DNA of 64,000 nucleotides, from positions 248,281,827 through 248,345,826 of the forward strand of contig CP136064.1 in the NCBI GenBank assembly GCA_032622095.1. The letters run 5' to 3'. Position 1 is the stretch's first letter, and every line of letters starts with the position of its first letter. The position numbers were made by a program, and so were the translations under genes. This document shows positions 53,101 through 63,995 of the stretch, in pieces. The notes below the pieces were generated by a model, which saw only the letters and a program-made list of their open reading frames with translations, searched no databases and was not told the DNA's origin. This DNA is from Siphonodentalium dalli. Taxonomy: Eukaryota; Mollusca; Scaphopoda; Gadilida; Siphonodentaliidae.

Positions 53101-56100
53101 AATGCATGGTTTCACTATTTAAAATGTGGGTCAGAAAAGCAGCAAAGATAGCTAGTCTATGTTCAAGAAGCTTTCCAAAGTCCGAACATATGTAATAATG
53201 TCGAGCTTGACATAGAACTATGCCGAAATTCGCCAATGCGATAATTCAAGTTAACCACTACTCATTTTCAATACAAGAGCAGTAACTCTATATTTGACTT
53301 CTAAAAAGCACGTGGTCCATAAACAGTGAGTATTACTAGTAGGTCGCGGCATACTTGACCGACGTCTCACGCATGTTCCAGGTTAATGCCACGATGTTAT
53401 CATTTATTTTGGTTCAAATAGTCATGAAACGGCGACAATTAACTTGCTGAGAAAATTATTCTTTTTATATATATACTCCCTATACCGCGGACGCAAAAAT
53501 TTGTAGTGTGCATTTCTAACCAACACAGGTAAAGAGGGAGGGGCTTCCACAAAAGTGTTCATCGATACTAACTGATTCTAACTCTCCGCTTGCTACGTAC
53601 GCCTTACAGAAGTTATGGAAACTTACAAAGTAGGCCTATGTACGCATCATCGTATATATAATGTGTGTCACACAGTGTGTGTGTTTTCTTTTATTTTGAG
53701 CTGACTCCGAGACTGAGTATCGTTTATTTTCTTATACCCTGGCAGGGAAGTATTTATTTGATTTCATGATTAAACAGAAAATCCCTCAATTATTTCCTCA
53801 ATTATTTATTCTCATTATCATCGTAGATTCGTAGGGAACTTATTTGCGATCGGTGTGTTTCTAGAGCACTGGTTCATTTGCAACAAAACCATGTGACGTG
53901 TCACGTTATTCAATTCTCCAATCACAGTAGAGTGTAAATATTGTGATGATGGCACGGAATTTGTAATTTTCTTTCACATGTGTTTCATTAGTATAAGGTT
54001 GGTGATGTATTTGGCCGACTAGTCGACGTCGACTCGACTTTTGGGGTTCGACTAGTCGACTCCAGAATCCCAGAGTTGTTTGAACACTAGGGTGTATTTA
54101 TTCGCACATGCTTGTTCGCGTTAACAAGCGGTATCAGTACCGCGGTATTGGAGGATACCGCGGTATACTAGTAGTACCGCCATATTAACTGGGTGACACC
54201 ACGTTATTGGTGGTTAATTACTTTAAGTATGGCGGTAGGTCTAATGAACAATAGCTGCGATTATACACCAGCCGGTTCAGCAAGCCGGTCTGAACCGGTG
54301 GGCTTGTAAATTTCTGAGAAGGATCCAGGGATGTTTTTCTACCTGTTACAGGTTTGGGCGCTCAAACTCTGGAGACCCTGGGGATAGTAATTATTCAAGT
54401 GGTTCTCCATTATTTCAACGAATTTTTCTATAATTCAACAACTAAACATGAAAATCGGATGAGATAGTCTACTAGTATGATATAGAGTCTTTATTTGCAC
54501 CATCTCTGGATCCTTCCCAGGTAGTATTTCTCGGTCGGATCTCTTCTCGGGCAGGAACAGTTCACGCTCCCCCGATTATGCCGCGGCATTAAATCAATTA
54601 GTGGGGAGGCGACCGGTGGCGATGCAGGGGTACTTGGGACCCCCAGGACATTTGGTCCCACACCGGCGCAAGCGGTTCTGTGTGCTGAAGTTGCCAAATC
54701 GCGTGCGAACGTAACGACACCGGCTGGGCGGCCTACGGCGACTTCGGCATAGGGCAGTGGCCCTACCCATTCGGTAGCAAGCCCGGTCCCCTTGGTCACG
54801 ATCTATATAAAGACACGGCCTTGCCTGCCTCTCAGCCGTCTTGGGGTTTCTGCTGCAATGGCCTCTACCCATCGTTCTGCTTGGACAGGACATTCAGCTT
54901 GGTCGGGACCACCTGCATTTGGGGGGGGGGGGGGCTCACCCCGGTCCGATGGCTCCACCTCCTTCCGGTTATCAGAAGAAACCAGTTTTGGCTATGGGAT
55001 TCTTCATTTCGACACTGGACTCCAAAATTGGAACTCAGTTTATCAGCCTTTTGCTCAAACAGTTGGCCGTAGCTTAAAATTCCATGGGAGGTATTTACAC
55101 CTCGATTGAGCCATCGCCGGAATGGGCCTCTTCTAGTGTTTTGTCGTCCATTATTGCAGGTCGTTCCGACGCTAGGGCAGAGAGCGACATGCTATCCTTA
55201 CACCCCAAGGCGTCTGAGGCTTTCGATGACGACCCGTCTGCGCACAATACGTCAGACTGTGGGTCTTTTCGGTCGTCACAGTCTGGCATCGGTAAGGCAG
55301 AAGCTGCGGATCGTGATTTCCTATCCACGGATTATCTCATCTATAGGCTTCTTCCTACTGAACTATGAACTCTCAAGCCCTCCTGGCACGCCCTGCGCAA
55401 TCGTACCACCGTCTTCAAAATGCATCGAGAACTCGATCTATCTTACCTGTGATATACATTTCATAGGTAAGGTACACGACCCGCGACTGACACACTGGTC
55501 AATAGACTTCACACATGAATGAAGCACATTTACATAGAAAGCATTTCTCTTGTCACGTGCCACAACGACCCTGCCAATGGCCTGGCCGACAGAGTACATC
55601 TCATGGCTCTTCATACTCCTATTACCAATATCAATTTGATTATCTGGCACATGGTAATAAAATTAACAGGGCACTGCACGCCTATAGACAATAGACAATA
55701 ACACGGGCAAAGACGTTTGCACTGTCCATCTCAGCTTTCTAGGAAGCTCATTGACTAGCGTTATAGACCTTTCCTTGCAGGCAGGGGACCACCCAGTCCG
55801 AGTGGATCCCAACCCCATGGCACCCGATCATAAGCGCCTGAAACCATGCTGCCAACTATGCGCGCTTCGGTATATGCCGGATTTGTCCTATCAACATTCG
55901 ACAATAAAACAGGCAAAGACGTTTGCGCTGTCCAGCTCAGCTTTCGAGGAAGCTCATTGACTAGCCATCAAAACTTTCCTTGCAGGCAGGGACCAACCCA
56001 TATGAGGGGATCCCAACCACATGGCACCAGCCGCCCAATCATAAGGGCCTGAAACCATGCTGACAACTCTGCTCGCTTCGGTCTATGCTGGATTTGTCCT

Positions 56101-59100
56101 ATTTTCCTTAAACATGCCTTCAACAGGACCACTTAGGTCGGGGGAGCTCCTCTCTATCATGGCTCTTAAAATTCAATAAGTAACAACATTATAAAGGGAT
56201 GTGTGTCCTTTACTAGGAGGATGAAAATTTCATTTGTTTCCTTAATCAGCGAGCCATTTTGGAGGGGGTCTTCCCCTAGTTTGCTGCATGCCTCACACTA
56301 ACATACCTATCACACACCTAGGTCGTTCTGCTGCATGTTTGGGGGGGAAAGTGACATGATGTTCTGGGCAGAGGCTCAGAACTGAATATTCCGTATGGTG
56401 ACAATTTACCCGTGGTTATCATCTGATTACATTGTACATCATTTGAACTGATTTCAGTTGTCATAGAGCCAAAGGGCCTTCTGCAATGATCTCATTGCTG
56501 ACTTATAGATCACCTTGATATATAATTTTTATATCATTTTTTATATATTTATATCAGTCCTTCCCAGGAGACGGGAGTGATTGCTCTCGCACCCGTATGC
56601 TCTCGTAATTTTCAATTCACGGGTGCTAAAATTCGCACCCGTTCTTCTTCACAAAATACTAATGGAGACTGTAATTGTTGGTTCAATATTGAACTATTTT
56701 AAGGTTTATTTAGATGCTTTACCATCTCAGTGCAACTATGGCATATTAAAGTGTAACTAGACATAGGTCTATTCCACAATGACTTTTTGTTTGAGCAAAA
56801 AACCCAACTTACATGTACAATTATGGTATCGTATGGGTGCCATATTACACCCGTCTTCTGCATTACGGGAGCAAATAAATGCTCTCGGTGTGTTTTCCTC
56901 ATGGGAAGGACTGTTTATATCCTCGTAAGTTTTGTATCACAGGATTTCTGTCGGATATCTTGTGATGCATAGGTACCTCAGAGACATGTGATCATTAGAA
57001 GAAAAACAAGGAAGCTGTTCTCAGAACGACAGGGGGCATGACCACCTTGCAAGATGCGGTGGTGGGGGCTCCCTCTGTTCAGATGGCTTGACTCCATTAT
57101 CGTTGTACAACCTGTTTGGCCTAATGGGTTCTCAACTCAATCCCTGTGCCACAAATTTGGCATCAGGTTCTCTGGCTTTTTCTTTGGCGAATAGCAGTTA
57201 GTTAACTTTGGTTGTCTCGCCATCGTCGGAGTGGGCCTCCGTCTGTGCCGGTCGTTCTGTCGCTAAGGCGGAGAGTGAGTTAGTCTCCTTCCTTCATGAT
57301 CCTGCATCATGGGACCTTGACGGGTGGGACCTTAGAACAGACAGCTGAAGAAGACGACAAGGTTTCTTCTAACGTTATACTTGCTCGGTTCGCTCGCAAC
57401 TATGCATTGGATGGCACCTCATGGGATGTTTGTTTCAAAACAAGGGGGGGCGGTACACATTTGAGCAATATAGCACTCTAACTATATGAGTTATTTCACG
57501 TAAATAATCCTAACAGATTCATTAAAGTGTTCATATATGGTACAATCTGTTTTAGAAGAGTACTTTTACTCAAAATTTGGCTATTAACTTTATTGCTCGT
57601 GCCTCCTCCTGGGCTTGCATTCTAATCCATATAGTTCAGTGTGAGGGCTTCCTTTGGCGGAAATATGATATTTTTAAAAATATAATATATATTTCCTTAA
57701 AGAAAGCCTGATCACTGAACTATCATAGGGCCCTCCCATGGCGGTGCCATTCCCAACCCCGCGACTCGCCAATCTTCTGATTGAGTTGAAAATAAACTCG
57801 CTAATTCAATATGTACAGTGAATTATATTGGGACTGCGCATGCGTGACTGATTCCGAGGCAAGCCACTGAAGAGTACAGACCGTGAGTGACCGTAGGCGA
57901 CCACAAAAAGTTAACCCCTTTTCTGCTATGGTTTACAAACGCAGGACATCTATCCATATAGTTCAGTGTTCAGGCTTTCTTTAAGGAAATATATATTATA
58001 TTTTTAAAAATATCATTTCCGGGTTATAAAAGCAAACTTTAATATAGTCACCATCAATTATTATGTCACAGAAATCGCAAAAAAAAAACACACAAATGTC
58101 CACCGTTTTATTATCGATCTATATCTACATACGTTTGTGGTTTTACATTGAAAACGAGTACAAACTATCATAATTTAAACGCTCTTTATTAAATACCACA
58201 TTTCGGTGTAAACATGGACGCTCTTTATTAGAAGCGATAATTTGATTTTTTTTGCAAGACTGACAACAAGTGAGTTAAATGTATTCTCTTGAAAGTCGAT
58301 ATCTAGTCATCAAAACCTCATATAATAAAAAGTTCTTTTGCACATATATTTACAGTATTCTCCGAAATTCGTTATCATTTCTACTGACAAGTACATCGTA
58401 AAATATTAACAATTCAAATCACAAGTCTACATTCGACACATGGCTTACCCGTTTGATTTGATGCCGGACTAAATATATACGGTAATTTAATGTCCCGCTA
58501 AAAAAAAAAAAAAACACACACCACCACCAGATAATTTTCTGTAACTCCACCCATATTTGAAAATTGATTGATATGTGTACATGCAGTATGTAAAAATCGG
58601 CATGACCACCAACGCAACAAACGCGGTCAAGTTATCCGTCAACACAACAAACGCAGTCGAGATAACCGTCAACGAAATGGAATGTTTCCAAAATAATACA
58701 ATGTTGTTTGCGTGACGAGATTAATGCATTCTGATTAGTGTTAAATGTTTTACATATAGGCCCACATTTAGATTTTTCCGGGGAAAAAACTAATAAATAA
58801 ATGTAGATCACGTTGATCACAACGCTGTCGAGTAAACCGTCACGCAACAAACACAGTCGAGATAACCATCAACGAAATGGAACGTTTCCAAAATAATACA
58901 ATGTTGTTGACGTGATGGGAGTAATGCATGATAGATTTGTGTTAAAATGTTTTACATATTGGCCCACATTTAGATTTTTTCCGGGAAAAAATAATAAATT
59001 AATGTAAATCACGTTGATTGCGCTGCACGAAATTAATGGAAACGTAATCGAGACTGCTAACAAACAAAACATATTGATGTCACGTTGCTATGTACATGTA

Positions 59101-62100
59101 CATGTATGTGTGTTATTTGAATATTTAATATTCAGCTTCATATCCGTTTAAATGTCGATTACCTGTACGCTCATTTATAGACCAAGGGTATTGTGTCAAT
59201 TCCGATGTCGGCCGAAACTGTATGAAACATTAAAGCGCGTTTATATACGCCATAAACAAACGCCATGAAAAATTCCAGAAATGTTCACGACGCTCGTTAT
59301 GTATACCACTATACACGTGCATGTACATGTACCGGTAGCATTAAATAAACCAATAATCATTATAAAATAAACACGATTTGTGATTTATGTCGTAGAATAC
59401 CATGACTTTATTCGGACTTTCATTAGCCTCTCGTCGGTAGTTCGTAAAATATTATCCAGATATCAGTGCCACTTTAATACAAGGAAAGCATAAATCCCCA
59501 TCGCGAACCTCTATTGGACCACGCACGCTGCTGAATGGTGACATTGTCTCGTTCTTTGAAGTTATTATTAAATTTAGATCAAAGGAATTTCTGCAAGATA
59601 TTTTTATACCATGTAGCAACTTTGTGAAGATGACTCCTCCTACCAGCTTGTATTCTGTATTGATTGACTGTGATTCAAACACAGAATTCTCGACTGGACA
59701 CGTGCAATCATAACTTTGTCTGTTTTGATTGGCTAGCGGACATCGTGTGCCACAATGATCACGCAATGAGGCCGTGTCACTTTCACGATGATGAAATAAA
59801 CTTACTCAACGTGGCTTCGAAGAGACGTTACATGTTTCAGTAATTGTCCGCTATTGTATTGGCAAGCATACATGTATGGTAAATATTAACTTTTACTTTT
59901 TACCGTACTAGTAGTATATATAAGTTTAATAATTCAGTTAAATTCTGTTTTTCTCACCAGAATTAAATCACTGCAATTCAGTTTCTTTATGTGTCCTCAT
60001 CAAATATTTAAAAACAAAACATATACATTTGAAAACGTGTGTGCTACTGTGCATTGATCATTAGCGCAACGTGTTTAACGTAAACGCGGTCTGTGTTAAA
60101 CTTCAACGAAGTCTGCATTAAACTTCAACGCGGTCCGTTGAATTTCAACGCGGTCGTAACGTATCAACAACGCGTTATCAACGCAAAAAACGCGTTACGT
60201 TGGCGTTACGACCACGTTGAGGACCGCGTTAAAAGGGCCACTTATTTTGAGAAGGTCTGTACTTGATGATGAGATCTTTTTGGCTTTGGTAGTTTGGAGA
60301 GAGAGAGTATAGGTGGGTTAAGAAGCGCCTGGGATTTCACACACGTGATGGTCAAAAAGATCAAGTGAAGCTTCTCCTTCACCCCATTGGCTTTGGTGAA
60401 AACTGGGGACCCTTTATACACAGTAACTGGACATAAACTCCCAAAAATAAGGTTTTAATCGAGTTTATAAATTGGTATCCTACTATAAGGATAAAAAGTT
60501 ATGCAGGCTTAAAAAGCCATTTCCACGTGCCCGGACAAACATATCTCAAATAAAAGCACTAAACACAAAATGCCGGGCATATGTCACCTGTTTCCTATAA
60601 ATAACATTCTCAGCTGTAACGATGTAGCACCTTCCAGGAGATACCTTCATTCCATTCCGGCCCGCGTTTCCGTTCCGTGTATGATACCCCCCGCCATTGT
60701 TGACATCACGCTTCCGCTCTGGGAGTGTCAGTAAACAGATCGCCGAGGGTGGACGCATTTCGACGTAGCAGAGATTAATTGGTTGTTATTATAAAGGTAC
60801 TTAATCAATTCATGTCTGTTATACCCTCGGAAGTGGGAGCTCCAAAGGACCATGACGGGGCGTGGTATCATATGTGTTGATTGCATATTATCATGTTTTA
60901 TTCGCCATTTATTCAATAAATTGATAAAACGTCATTTTCTGTTGCCTAATTCCGTGGACTCTTGTAGAGTCCGAACCTTTGAAATTCTGTTAATGCCCAA
61001 TGCCCCCCGGTCACTCAAAGGGTAGGACGTTACACAGCTCAAACACTGCAGCGATAAAACCGTTTAAAACATTTTTCACCATTAGCTACAAGTGACGCGT
61101 CGCCATCCATATCGCCATTTTGTTTCTAAGCATTGTGGGAAGGGAACCGGTGTTCTGAAAAAAAGTGCATGTGTTCCGACATTCTATTTGTTGCAGAACA
61201 CCGGTCTTTCCAATTACTGATTGAATAAGTGTACGAAAACATTGAAAACATGGATGGCGACGAGTGTGATAATATTTCTCTAGAATATAAATATCAATAG
61301 AGAGCTGCTTGGCAGTTCTGAGAAAGAAGTAAGTAAATTACTGAACTAGTCTTAATGCAAACTGCAGGGATAACAATTTTTGAGAACGAGGCACCTGGTG
61401 TCGGTTGTTTAGAGGGGCTCCGATTGAATCTAGGGTGTTGTCCTAGCATGTATATTGTACAACATATTGACTGACAGTATAATTATACCCCCTTTTTAAA
61501 AAAAATGGGGGGTATACTGTTTTGCACCTGTCCGTCCGTCCGTACGTCCGTCCGATGTCTGTTCATGTCATAACTTGAACAGTATTGCTCGGATCTTAAT
61601 GAAATTAGGTATGGATGTTCACTACTATGAGGACATTAAATAGAGGGTTCCATCGTTTTGTTCGGATTTTCCATTCTAGAGTTATTAATCTTTGTTTATC
61701 TGGAAATGTTGGCTTTTTGGTCCATCTGGTGTCTGTTCATGTCATAACTTGAACAGTATTGCTCGGATCTTAATGAAATTAGGTATGGATGTTCACTACT
61801 ATGAGGACATTCAATAGAGGGTTCCATTGTTCTGTTCCGCTTTTCCATTCTAGAGTTATTCATCTTTGTTTATCTGTAAATGTTGGCTGTTTGGTTCATC
61901 CGATGTCTGTTCAGGTCATAACAGTAATGCTTGGATCTCAATGAAATTTTTGTATGGATGTTCACTATGAGGTCATTTAATGGCACATTCAACTGTTTTG
62001 TTTTGGTTTTTTGTTCTAAAGTTATTCATCTTTGTTTATATGAAAATGCTGATTTTTTTTTTAAATGCTTACTTTACAGTCCGTATGTCTGAGTATATCA

Positions 62101-62368
62101 GTCACAGGTTATAGATATGCCCACACTAGGCAGTATGCCACAAGGGGGTATGTACCCGACGACAGTCCATCTCTTGTTTTTCTTATATTTACTGTAAAAC
62201 ATAAATCAGTCATCAATCTGAATTTTATTTAATGATTTTCAGTTGGGCTGAGTAATGATATTGATGACATGGATGTTGTCAGTGGTGATGAAGAAAGTGA
62301 TGATAGTGATGCAGCAGCTGCTGAAGAGATTTTTGATGATGCCAGTTTGACATTCTCGAGACATGACG
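50101..62368 (+). CDS. AAMP: AAMP-like WD40 protein, first two exons only
   Basis: Two exons join in phase to an acidic N-terminus: MDGKSSDDDILYEDEVVEVM, then a stretch rich in Asp/Glu, ending EIFDDASLTFSRHD. Angio-associated migratory cell protein (AAMP) has an acidic N-terminus with an EEIIEVVEL-type motif, and a D-x-TF-x-xH segment just before its first WD40 repeat. The same order is seen here (EDEVVEVM, then DDASLTFSRH). AAMP and its yeast relative Sqt1 are cytosolic WD40 proteins; Sqt1 is a dedicated chaperone of ribosomal protein uL16. No WD40 repeat lies in the window, so the call rests on about 70 residues. Intron 1 is 12 kb and packed with transposons. Alternative: another acidic WD40 protein. 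Confidence 0.68.
51889..52057 (+). repeat. DIRS left inverted terminal repeat
   Basis: 169 bp, begins CACTGAACTATATGGATAG and ends GTACATATTGAATTAGC. It is the exact inverse of 57800-57968; similarity continues inward for about 12 bp with one mismatch. Confidence 0.9.
52795..52973. repeat. Palindrome-rich ACCGCGGTAT cluster
   Basis: Repeated short motifs GGTGATACC, CGGTATCGGG and ATACCGCGGT. A matching cluster (GTACCGCGGTATTGG, ATACCGCGGTATAC) follows the hAT at 54125-54185, so the hAT split one block. Confidence 0.65.
52982..54089. mobile_element. hAT-like element inside the DIRS, perfect 8 bp duplication
   Basis: Flanked by GGGTGTAT at 52974-52981 and 54090-54097. Ends TAGTGTTCAAAC and GTTTGAACACTA are exact inverses, followed by GACTAGTCGAC motifs at both ends. 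The TAGTG start and 8 bp duplication fit hAT. A 64-codon minus-strand ORF at 53042-53236 is not recognised as transposase. Confidence 0.88.
54480..55370 (+). pseudogene. Decayed DIRS gag-like remnant 1
   Basis: One frame from 54841 reads PPPSGYQKKPVLAMGFFIST and SKIGTQFISLLLKQLAVA, then a stop at 55075-55077, then in the same frame MGGIYTSIEPSPEWASSSVL ... AEAADRDFLSTDYLIY to 55368. The frame is broken by one stop; a run of G near 54920 may shift it. Base composition is much less AT-rich than the surroundings. A second copy of the same segment is at 57050-57350. It is called gag-like from position after the left repeat and the Ser/Pro-rich make-up, not from a recognised domain. Confidence 0.45.
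55690..56115 (+). repeat. Tandem duplication of about 206 bp inside the DIRS
   Basis: Two units start ACAATAA and GGCAAAGACGTTTGC (55711 and 55917) and both run through CTCAGCTTTC, GAAGCTCATTGACTAG, TTTCCTTGCAGGCAGG and GCCTGAAACCATGCTG. Confidence 0.85.
56555..56913. mobile_element. Second hAT-like MITE inside the DIRS
   Basis: Ends CAGTCCTTCCCAGGAG and (inverse) TCATGGGAAGGACTG. Flanked on both sides by TTTATAT (7 bp match of an expected 8). Inner GCTCTCG and GGGAG motifs are inverted. The ORFs inside are shadows. Confidence 0.72.
57050..57480 (+). pseudogene. Decayed DIRS gag-like remnant 2
   Basis: Frame pieces PSSEWASVCAGRSVAKAESE and LVSFLHDPAS match remnant 1 (PEWASSSVLSSIIAGRSDAR, AESDMLSLHPKASE) after short gaps. 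A stop follows AFSLANSS. Two copies of one coding segment in a single element suggest an internal duplication or a chimera. Confidence 0.45.
57625..57723. repeat. DIRS internal complementary region
   Basis: The first part (57625-57664) is inverse to the left edge at about 51864-51905 (CCGCCAAAGGAAGCCCTCAC). The second part (57665-57723) is inverse to the right edge 57961-58016 (TTTCTTTAAGGAAATATA). Together they template the joint of the circularised ends. Confidence 0.85.
57800..57968 (-). repeat. DIRS right inverted terminal repeat
   Basis: 169 bp, inverse of 51889-52057 without mismatch as read. The outer flank 57969-58016 ends in a TTTTTAAAAATATCAT tract that is inverted in the internal complementary region. 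Confidence 0.9.
58610..58990 (+). repeat. Tandem duplication of about 205 bp in the right arm
   Basis: CGAGATAACCGTCAACGAAA, then TTTCCAAAATAATACAATG at 58658 is repeated as CGAGATAACCATCAACGAAA at 58858. Both units run on through TTTTACATAT and CCCACATTTAGATTTTT. Confidence 0.82.
60280..61480. other. AAMP-like intron interior, nothing firm
   Basis: Less AT-rich around 60640-60760. A short inverted pair GAACCGGTGTTCTG / CAGAACACCGGTCTTTCC lies at 61146-61212. An ATGGATGGCGACGAG start at 61251 closes after 16 codons. No exon or repeat family recognised. Confidence 0.4.
61483..62170 (+). repeat. Dispersed repeat, 'TATACCCCC' family
   Basis: Opens with TTATACCCCCTTTTTAAAA and its inverse GGGGGGTATAC, then CCGTCCGTCCGTACGTCC. 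Three units about 173 bp apart start TGTCTGTTCATGTCATAAC. Ends CACAAGGGGGTATGTACCC. It lies just before AAMP-like exon 2. Confidence 0.78.
62243..62368 (+). CDS. AAMP: AAMP-like exon 2, acidic region
   Basis: Acceptor GATTTTCAG ends at 62242. In phase with exon 1 it reads VGLSNDIDDMDVVSGDEESD, then DSDAAAAEEIFDDASLTFSR and HD. The 3' end is uncertain. A GC-type donor G|GCAAGT follows 62368 and fits the GC-AG consensus well; the nearest GT donor is a weak GTATAT after 62372. An in-frame TGA soon after shows the exon must end here. Confidence 0.72.
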
Positions 62369-62587
62369 GCAAGTATATCTCAGAAACATGATAGTAAACC
62401 TGCTTTCAGTTCTGGAAAATTATGTAATATAAACAATTAACATGTAAATATAACATTTTGTTATATGTATTGAATCGTAATTGAGACAACATTGCCAGTT
62501 ACCATTTTATGTGGAACTACCGATATCTTTTTTTATTTTGATTTGAAAATGAATGCAAAATTTTCAACAAACAGATGCAGGGTTTAA

Positions 62588-62780
62588 CCCTTTTATGACG
62601 GGTGCTATGCTTGTGCAGTATTAAAGATCCGGTGCCAATGCATTCTCTTATATATACAAGTCTGCCATAGGAAGCCTCGCATATATAAGAGAATGCACTG
62701 ACTTACAAGGTCAAGGTAAATATTGTCAGTCCAATGTTTTCTCTTATATATGCAAGGCTCCCAATGGGAGAATCAATTTA
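62588..62780. mobile_element. MITE, family C, right end lost
   Basis: After TTAA at 62584-62587: CCCTTTTATGACGGGTGC, then the hairpin twice (GCATTCTCTTATATATACAA, then TTTTCTCTTATATATGCAAG). The right end is decayed. It lies about 215 bases after AAMP-like exon 2. Confidence 0.65.
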
Positions 62781-62865
62781 TAGCATTATACGACGAAACA
62801 GCTGCTTTTACGAGAATCAGACTGAGAGTCAAGATTCTCATTCTCATCAGATTTTAAGCCCTTAG

Positions 62866-63144
62866 CCCTTTCAGTGCCAGGGGCCGATCTCATCGGGTCT
62901 AATTTACAGTCTGTAAAATCGGCCCTAAAAAATTAAAAAAAAAAAATGTCAGTTAAAGAATATAAGAAAAAATGATTAAAATTGTAAAAAATTGTAAAAA
63001 ATAATAAGAAATGATGAAAAATTGTTAGGCCAATGCATTCTCTTATATATGCGAGGCGACCTATGGTCGACTCGCATATATAAGAGAATGCATTGGCACA
63101 GGGTATATGGGTTGATACAAAAATCGGACTTGGCACTCAAAGGG
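62866..63144. mobile_element. MITE, family B, third copy
   Basis: Ends CCCTTTCAGTGCCAGG and GGCACTCAAAGGG. The right flank is TTAA (63145-63148); the left flank is mutated to TTAG. Same hairpin inside. Confidence 0.75.
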
Positions 63145-63338
63145 TTAAATGATGATTCTTACCATGGAATTTTCTTATAGCAATTCTTCTTTGAAACTGA
63201 ATCCCATGGTCCAATAAAAGGTTCTCTTCGAAAATTATTATATTTCCAGAGTTGTAAGTGTTGTCATTAGTCATGTGAGGTTCGCTGACCAAGAAATTGT
63301 TGCTCTGTGAAGCATAAACAGTCCATATCATCATATAT

Positions 63339-63787
63339 AAGCCTGAGTTTAGTGTGCCTGTCATTTGCAGAATGAGGTCCCCAGAGGGTGAATTTAGTGA
63401 TTCTATCACGCACAGAAGACTAGCATTACCAACTTCACCCTCTTGAGACCTCATTCTGCATGGCCTCATCTGCAATGGGAGACATAGACTCAGATTGAAG
63501 TGCCCAAATGGTGAATATTATGATGTACACCCATGGGTAACCTCGATTATGCAATGCATCATCTGCCAATTTGGGGTTATACAGAAGCTAAACTAAAAAA
63601 GAAATAGAATCTATGTGAAGAAGATTTTAAAGAAATTTGTTAACAAAGAAACTTTCCGGAGAAGATGAGGCCTGAGCTAAGTAAGGTCCCCAGAGGGTGA
63701 ATTTAGTGATGCTAGCCCACTATGCTGGATAGAGTCACTAAATTCATCCTCATGCTGCAAATGACAGGTACCTTATTCTCAGGCCTG
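63339..63787. mobile_element. Foldback element, GAGGTCCCC family
   Basis: Starts AAGCCTGAGTTTAGTGTGCC and ends ACAGGTACCTTATTCTCAGG, then CC. Both end hairpins are recognisable, the right one diverged. Confidence 0.75.
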
Positions 63788-63795
63788 ATCACATA

Positions 63796-63995
63796 CAGTA
63801 ATGCTCTAATTAATCGACTCCTTAACCACAGCAGAATTATGGGTAACTTTTCAGGATTTAGTCGGAAATATGGCTTGTTGCCATTCATTGGAAAGCCCTC
63901 CGATGAATGGCAACAAGCCATATTTCCGACTAAATCCTGAAAAGTTACCCATAATTCTGCTGTGGTTAAGGAGTCGATTAATTAGAGCATTACTG
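63796..63995. mobile_element. TA-flanked foldback MITE, complete
   Basis: TA at 63794-63795 and 63996-63997. Two arms of about 98 bp with almost no loop make a near-perfect palindrome, the cleanest copy in the window. Confidence 0.87.

Larger units (their letters stand above)
51864..58016. mobile_element. DIRS-type element, 6.1 kb, recombinase and RT lost
   Basis: Inverted terminal repeats at 51889-52057 and 57800-57968 are 169 bp and identical as read. A segment at 57625-57723 is complementary to the outermost left end joined to the outermost right end. This is the internal complementary region that defines DIRS-group tyrosine-recombinase retrotransposons, which copy through a circular intermediate. 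No target duplication is seen, as expected for DIRS. Inside are only decayed gag-like pieces; no reverse transcriptase, RNase H or recombinase was seen. Two hAT-like elements are nested in it. Confidence 0.82.
50513..60259. mobile_element. TA-flanked terminal-inverted composite element, 9.7 kb
   Basis: Flanked by TA at 50511-50512 and 60260-60261. Ends CAGACCTTCTCAAAA and its exact inverse TTTTGAGAAGGTCTG. Next to both ends lie clusters of AACGCGGTC motifs on both strands. The left arm (50935-51850) and right arm (about 58900-60040) are diverged direct copies of one body, so one full unit would be about 1.5 kb. The simplest reading is two fused copies with a DIRS element between them. No transposase recognised. 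It occupies most of AAMP-like intron 1. Confidence 0.72.

Noticed and set aside
50935-60040. LTR retrotransposon with 1 kb direct repeats
   Set aside because: The direct copies are too diverged, have no TG...CA ends and no 4-6 bp duplication, and the outer borders are inverted repeats.
61251-61301. ATG with good context followed by MDGDECDNIS as a possible alternative first exon
   Set aside because: Stops after 16 codons without a convincing donor in frame.
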